Shown: positions 8,190 to 16,213 of the stretch, in pieces
How positions within the stretch are numbered: position 1 is the stretch's first letter
How the letters are laid out: every line of letters begins with the position of its first letter
NCBI GenBank assembly: GCA_000155695.1
Contig: DS990592.1
Span: forward strand, 2,589,973 to 2,653,972
Direction: 5' to 3'
Length of the DNA: 64,000 nucleotides
DNA from: Verrucomicrobiia bacterium DG1235
Lineage (GTDB): Bacteria > Verrucomicrobiota > Verrucomicrobiia > Opitutales > Opitutaceae
The notes under the pieces: model-generated
The model's database searches: none
What the model saw: the letters and a program-made list of their open reading frames with translations, nothing else
Told to the model about the DNA's origin: nothing
Position numbers and translations under genes: made by a program

Positions 8190-9422
8190 CTAAATGACGA
8201 CCCGAAACGGAAAATTCGCAGTCGCCACAGTGTTATTCGGACCCAAAACCTCTAAATAAAGGCGAAAGAAGCCCCCTTCCGTAGGGGCTAAAAAAGAAAC
8301 CTCACCGATAGACTTTCGCTCAATATCCACCAAAACAGACGCAGCAGCCAGTTCGGCATCTCCTCCTGAACGCTTATCGACGCTCTCGCGAGAGCAGGTC
8401 CAGAGAACGTCCTTGGGAGCGGGATTTCCGCGGATGACACTGAATTCCGCTGATACCCTCTCGCCTACACGAACGGAAAGACTCTCATTCGCCAAGCGCC
8501 CATTTAGGCGGAGCGAACTTATTTGAGGACACTTACCCATCTCTGCTTCTCCCTTCCACAGAGCTCCCATAGCCTCCACCGCTTCCGTCGTGCGCCCACT
8601 TGGGCTAAAAAGCCCGAACCAAGTCGGAGTCGTTTCCTGCTTGTTCCCCCATAAAAAAACGTAACTGCCAAGGCACTGGCCGTGAGAGCCGTCTAAACTG
8701 CGATAGCGGCGGCGAATCTGCTCCGCCTTCTCCGTAGAAGTCGGCTCGATCTCAGCTTCCCACTTCGTGCAAGCGACCTCCCAGTGCCCGTTCGCGCCCC
8801 ATTCCGTCACGAGATACGGGCGAGTCCAACCGGCCGCGTCGAGTTTTGGCTGCACGAGTTCCAAATCTCCATAAGCGTTAACGCTCACAAAATCGATGGA
8901 TGGGCAAATCGCTTCGATGCGACTAAGAGCCGCCTTGTCGACAGAAGACAACACCGTCATCACCGGATGAAAAGGATCCACCTGCTTAATAAACGCAGCA
9001 ACCTCCTCAACCGCTTCCCAAACGCTCTCATCAGCCACACCGCCAAGATCAAGCTCATTACCGACGCCCCAGACCAGCAAGGCTGGCTCGTCCTTCAGTT
9101 TCAAAACTTGCCTCTTCAACTCTTCAAACTGAATCGCGCGCGCCTGGGAATCCGCGTAGTCAAACCCTTGACGCGGCGGCACCAGCCAAAGCCCCGCGCA
9201 GAGAGACAATCCGACGCGGCCAATATCAGCCAAAGCTTCATCGGTTTGCTCCGCGCCCCATGTTCTCACAGAATTGCCACCGAATTCAGCGAGCCGGTCA
9301 ATGTGCTTGAACCCACCAGCACCTTTGACGAAAAATGGCTTTCCGTCACGAAAAAGTGAATACCCTCCGTCTACACTCCGTACTTCGACCTGAAAGGGCC
9401 GCTCGCTCTCAATCAATGACAT
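8190..9422 (-). CDS. TIM-barrel glycoside hydrolase, clan A-like
   Basis: The 410-residue protein has no signal peptide, so it is probably cytoplasmic. The first ~290 residues look like a GH2/GH5-type (beta/alpha)8 barrel. YSLFRDGKPFFVKGAGG resembles GH2 TIM domains. WGVGNELDL places the acid/base at E123 and YLVTEWGANG the nucleophile at E207. The last ~100 residues look like a beta-sandwich domain (VRVGERVSAEF, LYLEVLGPNN). It follows a GPH sugar symporter by 18 bp and a TonB receptor further upstream on the same strand. It therefore probably hydrolyses imported oligosaccharides from beta-glucan. The exact GH family cannot be fixed by eye. Confidence 0.75.
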   Translation of the reverse strand: MSLIESERPFQVEVRSVDGGYSLFRDGKPFFVKGAGGFKHIDRLAEFGGNSVRTWGAEQTDEALADIGRVGLSLCAGLWLVPPRQGFDYADSQARAIQFEELKRQVLKLKDEPALLVWGVGNELDLGGVADESVWEAVEEVAAFIKQVDPFHPVMTVLSSVDKAALSRIEAICPSIDFVSVNAYGDLELVQPKLDAAGWTRPYLVTEWGANGHWEVACTKWEAEIEPTSTEKAEQIRRRYRSLDGSHGQCLGSYVFLWGNKQETTPTWFGLFSPSGRTTEAVEAMGALWKGEAEMGKCPQISSLRLNGRLANESLSVRVGERVSAEFSVIRGNPAPKDVLWTCSRESVDKRSGGDAELAAASVLVDIERKSIGEVSFLAPTEGGFFRLYLEVLGPNNTVATANFPFRVVI

Positions 9423-9440
9423 TATCTAGAGTTTCCTTTC

Positions 9441-10844
9441 TCAGGCCATTTCAGCCTGTTCCTCGCTGAGCTTAGCTCTACGAGCAGAAAGATCCAATTC
9501 AATCTGCTCCAGCTCCTTGCTCTTAAGAGGATAAAAATAAAGCGCTACAATCGCCGCCGCCGATAAGCCTGCGGGGAAGAGCGTAAACAAAATCCGGATA
9601 CCCAGCAGTGCGTCTGGACCTTGCTCCGCTCCGGGTTCGAAGCCGACTAAACCGAGATACCAGCCCGCCATTGCTCCGCCAATTGCTAGTCCCATCTTCT
9701 GGGCGAAAAGCGCCGCCGAAAAAACCAACGCTGTCGAGCGGCGACTCCACCGCCACTCCCCATAGTCTGCCACATCCGCGTACATCGACCATACAAGAGG
9801 CACAGTCGGGCCCGCCACGAATCCGCCGAAAATACTAAGCGCCAACATCATCCCGAACTCGTCCGGGGGCACGATGAAAAACAAAGCCATCGATAGCGTG
9901 TTGAGCAGCGAAAACCATATCATGATCGATCGCTTCTCGAAGCGCAAAGCCAAGGGCTTCGAAAGCCAAACACCAAATATCAGGCCCAGCATCCCAGAGG
10001 TCATAATGATACTCGTCTGATCGAAAATCAGAAAAAGAGCTTCCCCCGCATCTCCCACGTAGTACTTGAAGTAATACACCGTCGCGGCCCCGCGAGCTGC
10101 CACATTCGCCAGCGTGAAAACCGCCACGAAAAACAAGATCAACCAAGGGCGATTACGGAAAAGAGCGCCCAAGTCCTCCTTTAAGTTATTCCTCTGCCCG
10201 ACCGGCGGATGCACACGCTCCTTCGTCCCCTTGAAAGTCATGAAAAAAAGCAGCACCGATACACCAGCGAATATAGCCATCGTCGCCTGAAAGCCAAACG
10301 CTTCATTCTCCTCTCCACCAATCGAATAGACAAGGGGGCGCACGAACATCGATATTAGCAAACCTCCCGCGAACGCGCAAAAGAAACGAAAACTCGCCGT
10401 CAAGGTACGCTCGCTAGATGAAGGGGAAATCACCCCTAACAATGCGGAATACGGGATATTGATCGCCGTATATGCAAGCATCATCGCGATATAGGTCACG
10501 TACGCGTAAACGAGCTTTCCGCTTTCGCTGATGTCCGGCACGACAAACATCATGTATCCGATAATTCCATACGGAATCGCCATCCAGATTAGGTAAGGGC
10601 GAAACTTGCCCCATCGCGTATTAGTCCGATCAGCGATGTAGCCCATAATGGGGTCGCTGAACATGTCGACAACTCGGGCCGCTAGGAAAATCGTCCCCGC
10701 CGCCGCCGCCCCTATACCGAACACATCCGTGTAATAGTAGAGCAGAAACAGATTAAATGTCTGAAAGAAAAAGTTGGAGGCCGTATCGCCTAAACCATAA
10801 CTTAGCTTCTCAGTAAACCGTAGTTTTTCGGGGGATGATGACAT
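9441..10844 (-). CDS. GPH-family sugar:cation symporter (MelB-like MFS)
   Basis: The 467-residue protein has about 12 hydrophobic helices. GPH signatures are present: KLSYGLGDTASNFFFQ at the N-terminus, FSDPIMGYIADRTNTRWGKFRPYL in the first cytoplasmic loop, and NIPYSALLGVISP. Such transporters take up mono- or oligosaccharides or glycosides with Na+ or H+. The gene lies between a TonB receptor gene (upstream) and a glycosidase gene (18 bp downstream) on the same strand. It is therefore the likely inner-membrane step for glucan oligosaccharides after outer-membrane import. A strong hairpin separates it from the receptor gene, which could lower its transcript level. Confidence 0.9.
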   Translation of the reverse strand: MSSSPEKLRFTEKLSYGLGDTASNFFFQTFNLFLLYYYTDVFGIGAAAAGTIFLAARVVDMFSDPIMGYIADRTNTRWGKFRPYLIWMAIPYGIIGYMMFVVPDISESGKLVYAYVTYIAMMLAYTAINIPYSALLGVISPSSSERTLTASFRFFCAFAGGLLISMFVRPLVYSIGGEENEAFGFQATMAIFAGVSVLLFFMTFKGTKERVHPPVGQRNNLKEDLGALFRNRPWLILFFVAVFTLANVAARGAATVYYFKYYVGDAGEALFLIFDQTSIIMTSGMLGLIFGVWLSKPLALRFEKRSIMIWFSLLNTLSMALFFIVPPDEFGMMLALSIFGGFVAGPTVPLVWSMYADVADYGEWRWSRRSTALVFSAALFAQKMGLAIGGAMAGWYLGLVGFEPGAEQGPDALLGIRILFTLFPAGLSAAAIVALYFYPLKSKELEQIELDLSARRAKLSEEQAEMA

Positions 10845-10915
10845 AGGTATACAGCTGTATCAAACGTTCAGCTACAGACGAGAGTAAATACTTCTCTTGC
10901 GCTATAAACAAAGTG

Positions 10916-10951
10916 GCGACACCGGCGGCTCAAACCCGCCGCCGATGTCGC
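10916..10951 (-). terminator. Strong hairpin between receptor and symporter genes
   Basis: Arms 10916-10928 and 10939-10951 pair over 13 bp. The single mismatch in DNA becomes a G-U wobble in the minus-strand RNA. There is no pure T run after it. It may act as an attenuator or an mRNA 3'-end stabiliser, so that the receptor is made in excess over the downstream symporter and glycosidase. Confidence 0.5.
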
Positions 10952-10978
10952 GAATACTACCAATCGTACTACCGATCC

Positions 10979-13894
10979 TTATAAATCCATGCCAAATTGC
11001 AGGCGATACTCAGTCGGCTTCGCGTAAATGTATCCGTATGCGTGCTGATCGTTCATAACGTTATAAACGTTCAGCTGCACATGGGCATTTCTCTCACCGA
11101 GCTTGAAGTCGTATTTCGCCATCGCATCGATGTTGAGGCGCGTGTCTGTTTCGAGAACGACGCGCTCACCATTGGTATCGGTTACAAGCTGACCAGAGCC
11201 ATCAGTGATACCGGAGAAGTACTCTCTCTCGCTTTCGTACTGGAAGCCTAGGCCGAAGGAGAAGCCCGCGAGCGCTCCATCATCGACTCGATAGTTGCCC
11301 CAACCGCTAAGCGAGTGAAGTGGCGTGTCATCCTGTTTTTCCCCCGCGCCATAGCCGCGGCCCTGCCAAGTAGATGTGTCGTCCGCATTGAGGAACTGGT
11401 CCTCAAGCGAATAGCCAGAGAGACCCCAACCGCCATCTGGGAAGTACCAAACCGCCCACTTGTCTACGCCACCCGCGCCCCACTCGTACTGAGGAAAAAC
11501 GCCCGCATTAACAACTGAGCGTTTCGTTTGCGCATAGTTCAAGACGAACTGCATGTTGTCAGTTGGAGCATAATTAAACTGGGCTTCCCAGCCCGAAGAC
11601 TCCTGATCGCCACTAACGTAAGCGTCGTAACCGCCCGCTTCCGCAGAGGCGAAGTCCAAGGTTGCATTGTTCGTATTGTCATCCTGAGCGTACAGCCAAC
11701 CTGGCCAGCCTGGATTCGTGGTCTTGGACGCGTTAAAGACGGTGTCCATATAAGCGATACCTTCAGGCGAAGAAGCATTCAAATACCAAGTGTCGTCGAT
11801 TTGATACGCCGCGCCCGAAGACACAGCGGCATCCCATTGCGGTTCCGCTACCGTGAATGAACCATTACGCCAATCTGCCTCAACCGTGGGGTTGAAATCA
11901 GCTACGTTGTAAACAATGTCCGCATCCGGATCGAAACGGCCCTTCGCAGGAGATGGCGCCCACCAGTAGAAGATAGGCGTACCCGTTTGCTTGATACGAT
12001 AGGCGCTGATGGTGCCGCTCAACTTGCCATCCAGCATGTCGAACTTAACTCCAGCCTCTTCACTTTCGGCTGTTACGGCATCCATCGCGTTGCCATACAC
12101 ATCGCGATTACCCTCGAAATTGGGCATTATGCCTTCCGCCTTTAGCGCATAGACAGAAATCCGTTCCGTAAGCTTAAAGGTAATACCAGCTTGAGAAGTA
12201 TCCTTCTCCTTCGCCCCCGCGTCGTTGCGAGTAACCGTATCTTCCCGGAAGTCTTCGATCATTCCGCGGAAATCATTGCGGTCGCGACGCATGCCCGCAA
12301 CTGCTGTCAAGCGATCCTTCAACCAACTGCCCTGGTACACAAGGTAAGTGCCCTGATTCCACGAAAGGTCATGCTTGTCGCTGACATCTTCCATCGCTGG
12401 AGCAGCAGTGCCATCTCCGTTGAATCCGAAACGCATGTAAGACGAGTCCGTCGGATCCCAATAGAAGTATTCGTTTTGAATCGTACCGCGGGCGAACACT
12501 GAATTTTCAGAACTCTCCTCAGAACGACCCAGCAAAAAGCTGTTCTTCAATCCGAAGAGCTCGCTGTTCTGGAATAGGTCGACGTTGTAGTTAACTTCAG
12601 CGCGAATCTGGCTTCGATCTATGATCTCTTTCCGCTCCGCCCAAGAGCCTTGAAAAATCGCGTCCGTCACTTCTCCGAAAATAAACTCGGCATCGCCATT
12701 CTCTACACTCGCAGGAATCACGGTGATCGTATTACGCAGGTTCAAAGGTCCTACGTTATTCGTCACACCACCGGATACATCGCGGACATCGAACTCTACC
12801 TTCGAGGTGTTGTATCCAAGAAGTACATTCAAATTATCAGTGAAGCTGTGAGTCGCCTGCAGGCGGATGTTATAAGACTCCGTATCGAGAAACGTATCGG
12901 GTCCGCTCCAACGCATCGTGCGAATCTCCTTGTCTGGGAACTGCAAGAATCCAGCACGCTCCAATCGGTCTTGCTGATTCGCTACGTTCTCGCTAGAAAG
13001 GTCGCCACGAGCGCGAACACTTTGGAATCCGACTGCGTTTTTGTTTTCCATGCCATACTCCATATCGATAGTGACCTCAGTCTTATCGGTGGGCCGGAAA
13101 GTGAATATAGGAGAGATGAACTGACGGCTATTCTCAGCGAGCTCGGTATAGCTACCGTTCTGCTCGTGAACCGCAGTAACATAATAACCGAATTTCAAGT
13201 CGTTATCCAAAGTGTCACCGGTTTCATATACCGCGCGATAGTGCTTGTTATTGCCCACGCTCAAGGTGACATGCTGCGTCTTCTCAGCGGGCGGCGTCTT
13301 TGGAAGATAGTTAACGATACCACCAAAATTCCCGATTCCGTAGAGGAGCGCAGCAGGACCACGAATCACTTCCACACGACCGATGTTCGCCGCATCCGTT
13401 GCAAACTGACGACGATAGCCGTCACGCAACGTCGCATCCGTAATAAAACCACGGACCTTGTAGGAGGTCTGCGTCTTGTTGCTCGTCGCGCCCTCTGGGT
13501 TGTGCACGCCACCGACAGTACCGAAGCTGTTGCCCTTACCCGCGTCATTCTGCGACGACATGATCATGCCTGCGCTATAAGCGAGTGATTGGCGAAGATC
13601 CGTCGAGCCCGTATCCTTGATAAACTCATCCGTGATCACCTCGATCGGCATCGGAATGTCCTTGATCGCGGCATTCAGCCGCGTGCCGGAAATCGTATTA
13701 GTGGCTCGGTATCCAGAATCCTCTGACGCATCTACGGTAAAAGGAGACAAGTCAAAAACTTCATCGTCGTCGAAATCGGAGTTTGCAACATCCGATTGCG
13801 CAGAGAGTGAAGTCGTTATTCCCAATGCCAGGACGCTCATGCACGTCAAAGCCGTTCGTTTGTCGGGAATCAAGCGTAAGCTATCTTTTTCCAT
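10979..13894 (-). CDS. TonB-dependent receptor, Opitutales type
   Basis: The 971-residue outer-membrane receptor has a signal peptide ending near LSAQS (about residue 34). The N-terminal acidic segment FDLSPFTVDASEDSGYRATN is common in Opitutales receptors. A plug domain (about 65-195) includes YKVRGF and VEVIRGPAALLYGIGNFGGIVNYLPK. A long 22-strand barrel follows, ending in the aromatic-rich YRLQFGMDL. It lacks the N-terminal carboxypeptidase-like domain of Bacteroidetes SusC. It heads a likely operon with a sugar symporter and a glycosidase, and it is divergent from a GH16 gene. Oligosaccharide import is therefore the likely role; the plug resembles siderophore receptors, so substrate is inferred from context only. 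Confidence 0.9.
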   Translation of the reverse strand: MEKDSLRLIPDKRTALTCMSVLALGITTSLSAQSDVANSDFDDDEVFDLSPFTVDASEDSGYRATNTISGTRLNAAIKDIPMPIEVITDEFIKDTGSTDLRQSLAYSAGMIMSSQNDAGKGNSFGTVGGVHNPEGATSNKTQTSYKVRGFITDATLRDGYRRQFATDAANIGRVEVIRGPAALLYGIGNFGGIVNYLPKTPPAEKTQHVTLSVGNNKHYRAVYETGDTLDNDLKFGYYVTAVHEQNGSYTELAENSRQFISPIFTFRPTDKTEVTIDMEYGMENKNAVGFQSVRARGDLSSENVANQQDRLERAGFLQFPDKEIRTMRWSGPDTFLDTESYNIRLQATHSFTDNLNVLLGYNTSKVEFDVRDVSGGVTNNVGPLNLRNTITVIPASVENGDAEFIFGEVTDAIFQGSWAERKEIIDRSQIRAEVNYNVDLFQNSELFGLKNSFLLGRSEESSENSVFARGTIQNEYFYWDPTDSSYMRFGFNGDGTAAPAMEDVSDKHDLSWNQGTYLVYQGSWLKDRLTAVAGMRRDRNDFRGMIEDFREDTVTRNDAGAKEKDTSQAGITFKLTERISVYALKAEGIMPNFEGNRDVYGNAMDAVTAESEEAGVKFDMLDGKLSGTISAYRIKQTGTPIFYWWAPSPAKGRFDPDADIVYNVADFNPTVEADWRNGSFTVAEPQWDAAVSSGAAYQIDDTWYLNASSPEGIAYMDTVFNASKTTNPGWPGWLYAQDDNTNNATLDFASAEAGGYDAYVSGDQESSGWEAQFNYAPTDNMQFVLNYAQTKRSVVNAGVFPQYEWGAGGVDKWAVWYFPDGGWGLSGYSLEDQFLNADDTSTWQGRGYGAGEKQDDTPLHSLSGWGNYRVDDGALAGFSFGLGFQYESEREYFSGITDGSGQLVTDTNGERVVLETDTRLNIDAMAKYDFKLGERNAHVQLNVYNVMNDQHAYGYIYAKPTEYRLQFGMDL

Positions 13895-14040
13895 TTTTCT
13901 GATCTAGTTTGCAGGGGTTAAGCGGGTAATGAAAAGCACGGGTCAAGCGCCTTTCGTTCAGGGGATAGAATAAAAGAAGTAGGCTACGCTAGGGGTTGCT
14001 CGGGGTATCGACCAACAGATGCGGCGCCGCGCCTCTCTGG

Positions 14041-14063
14041 TTATAAGGTGCAATTGAATACAA
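14041..14063 (-). promoter_or_regulatory. Putative operator site 3, for the TonB receptor
   Basis: Read on the minus strand: TTGTATTCAA then TTGCACCTTATAA. The 13-bp right half is identical, in inverted orientation, to the one at 14100-14112. It lies 146 bp upstream of the receptor start. Confidence 0.55.
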
Positions 14064-14089
14064 CTTTTTGCTTTCGTCAATTTTAAACT

Positions 14090-14112
14090 TTGCATTATTT
14101 TGCACCTTATAA
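14090..14112 (+). promoter_or_regulatory. Putative operator site 4, for the GH16 gene
   Basis: TTGCATTATT then TTGCACCTTATAA. It ends 17 bp before the GH16 ATG at 14130, almost the same distance as site 2 from its gene (16 bp). Sites 3 and 4 face each other across 26 bp in the divergent intergenic region. Confidence 0.58.
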
Positions 14113-14129
14113 ACGATCTACAATCACCC

Positions 14130-15950
14130 ATGAAAACGAGTAGAACCCCGCTCTTCATCTTCCTTGCGTCACTGCTGGCGGCAATTGTTTGCCGCCCTTC
14201 AACCACCGCTGAGATTGGCGAATGGCAGCTCGTCTGGTCTGACGAATTCGAGACCGAAGGCCTCCCCAACGCCCAATGGTGGGACTACGAGGAAGGCTAC
14301 ATCCGAAACGAAGAAGCGCAGTACTACACCGTCGCCCGCGAAGAAAACGCCAGAATCGAAAACGGCTCACTTATAATAGAGGCGAGACGAGACAACTTCG
14401 AAGGTCGTCCCATCACTTCCGCCAGCCTGCATTCCAGCCGTTCCGCCAGCTGGACTTACGGAAAGATCGAAGTCCGCGCCCAACTCGCCACCGGCCGCGG
14501 CACATGGCCCGCCATCTGGATGCTGGGCGACAACATCGGCGAAGCGGGCTGGCCGGGCTGCGGCGAAATCGACATCATGGAATACGTCGGCTACGAGCTG
14601 GAAACCGTCTACGGCACCGTTCACACCACCGCCTACAACCACGTCGCCAACACCGAAGTCGGCGGAAACCTGCAGTTCGACGATCTCACCGAAACGATGC
14701 ACAGCTACTCCATCGAATGGAGTCCCGACGAAATCCGCTTCTTCGTCGACGACCAAAACTACTTCACTTTCACCAACGACGGCACAGGAAATGACGCCAC
14801 TTGGCCCTTCCACCGCCCCCAACACCTCAAGCTAAACCTCGCCATCGGCGGCGGCTGGGGCGGGTCCCAGGGCATCGATAATGCCATCTTCCCCGCCCGC
14901 TTCCTCATCGACTACGTTCGCGTCTACCAGCGCAAGGAATCGCCTCCCTACACCATCGACCTCCAGTCCAGCGGTCCGGGCAATCTCCGCGTCGAACCAG
15001 AAAAAGAAAGCTACGTAGACGGCGAGCAAATCACACTCATCGCCGACCCCGACATCGGCACCCGTCTCGGCAAATGGAAAAACGTCCAAGTTCCCCGCGC
15101 GCTCGAAGTTCCACTTGTAGTTAACCGCTCACTACAAATCCAAGCGGACTTCCTCAACCCGAACGCTCTGAACCGAAACACCGACTTCTCCGACCAACTC
15201 TCTGGCTGGTACAACTGGATCGGAGGAGGCGCCGCAGCGAACATCGCCGCTACCAGCCAAGAAGCCGCTCTCATAGACGTCACCCAATCCGGCTCCGAAG
15301 ACTGGCACGTCCAGTTCGGCCAAGGAGGCCTGCCGCTCGAATCAGGCAAACGCTACCAGCTTCAGTTCGATGCCTCCGCCAGTTCAGGATCTCCCTCGCT
15401 CGTCGCCGCCCTCGCCATGAACTCCGAGCCCTTCACCACCTACACCTCAAATGTCACCCAGCTTACGTCCAGCCCACTAACCTTCACCCTAGACTACACC
15501 CACAACACCGTCACCAACCCAAACACCCGCATCGAATTCCGCCTCGGCCGCGCCGCCGGGTCCGTCACCCTCGACAACGTCACGCTCCGCTCCCTCGACG
15601 ACGACGCCCTCTCGCCCTACGAAGCCTGGAAACGCGACCACCAAATCCGCCCCATTAACGACACCGGCGATCCCGATTCGGACGGAACGCCCAACCTAAT
15701 CGAGTTTCTCCTCGGCACTGACCCCTACCAGGTCCAAGCCTACAGCCCCTTCTACTCCATAAGCCCCAGCCGCGAAGGCCCCCTCCTCAGCCTCTCGGAA
15801 ATGCTGCTTCCCGCCGCCGCAGAACATCAGGTCTCCACAGTCGAAGAAAAATCCGAAGACCTTCAACACTGGGCCCGGAGCGAAAACGCCGAACCATCGC
15901 TCAAATTCAAGCGACTCGCCCTCCGAGCGCCAGCCGCCATCGCCGACTAA
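14130..15950 (+). CDS. Multidomain secreted GH16 beta-glucanase
   Basis: About 606 residues. A signal peptide (1-27) is followed by a GH16 domain (about 30-275) with GEIDIMEYVG, giving E146, D148 and E151 as catalytic residues. A bacterial-repeat (InlB-B/'YVDGEQITLIADPD') domain spans about 285-340. A CBM4/9-like beta-sandwich (about 350-490; 'GWYNW', 'DNVTLRSL') follows. The C-terminus has a TSP3-like acidic motif, GDPDSDGTPNLIEFLLGTDP. The start chosen is ATG 14130. A TTG 30 bp upstream is also in frame but lies inside the operator-like motif. The protein probably binds and cuts laminarin-type glucan at the cell surface. It is divergent from the TonB receptor operon and may share control with it. 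Confidence 0.92.
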   Translation: MKTSRTPLFIFLASLLAAIVCRPSTTAEIGEWQLVWSDEFETEGLPNAQWWDYEEGYIRNEEAQYYTVAREENARIENGSLIIEARRDNFEGRPITSASLHSSRSASWTYGKIEVRAQLATGRGTWPAIWMLGDNIGEAGWPGCGEIDIMEYVGYELETVYGTVHTTAYNHVANTEVGGNLQFDDLTETMHSYSIEWSPDEIRFFVDDQNYFTFTNDGTGNDATWPFHRPQHLKLNLAIGGGWGGSQGIDNAIFPARFLIDYVRVYQRKESPPYTIDLQSSGPGNLRVEPEKESYVDGEQITLIADPDIGTRLGKWKNVQVPRALEVPLVVNRSLQIQADFLNPNALNRNTDFSDQLSGWYNWIGGGAAANIAATSQEAALIDVTQSGSEDWHVQFGQGGLPLESGKRYQLQFDASASSGSPSLVAALAMNSEPFTTYTSNVTQLTSSPLTFTLDYTHNTVTNPNTRIEFRLGRAAGSVTLDNVTLRSLDDDALSPYEAWKRDHQIRPINDTGDPDSDGTPNLIEFLLGTDPYQVQAYSPFYSISPSREGPLLSLSEMLLPAAAEHQVSTVEEKSEDLQHWARSENAEPSLKFKRLALRAPAAIAD

Positions 15951-16213
15951 CCGGACTTTCTCCTTTATAGCAGGCCCGGATAGTGGTTCGGCACCCTTAA
16001 TGCTAAAGCGAGCACCCTTAAGAAAAAGGGTCCGTTACGTTTCGCGAACATCCGCGTGAAGACTGGGTGAAATAGCGCCTACACGCATTGACGAAACCTC
16101 TTCATACCCAGATTGTATGTCGTCTGTTTTCAGTCATCACGCAGGGATTTACATCTACCGTACGCCCCTCGAGACGAACTGTTACAGACTCAAGCTAAAC
16201 TAGAATATAACAA
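15951..16213 (+). promoter_or_regulatory. Leader of second TonB receptor with repeated GCACCCTTAA
   Basis: GCACCCTTAA occurs twice in direct orientation (15991-16000 and 16012-16021), 21 bp or two helical turns apart. It resembles the right half of the operators in this locus (GCACCTTATAA) but is not the same. ACCCTT/AAGGGT also forms a small hairpin around 16015-16032. No gene is seen in this interval. Confidence 0.4.

Noticed and set aside
12650-13588. 312-codon plus-strand frame inside the TonB receptor gene
   Set aside because: Antisense to a clear receptor sequence, with no domain and no ribosome site.
10979-13894. Siderophore receptor call for the first TonB receptor
   Set aside because: The plug looks siderophore-like, but the gene is in an operon with a sugar symporter and a glycosidase and divergent from GH16. 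Sugar uptake is better supported, though not proven.
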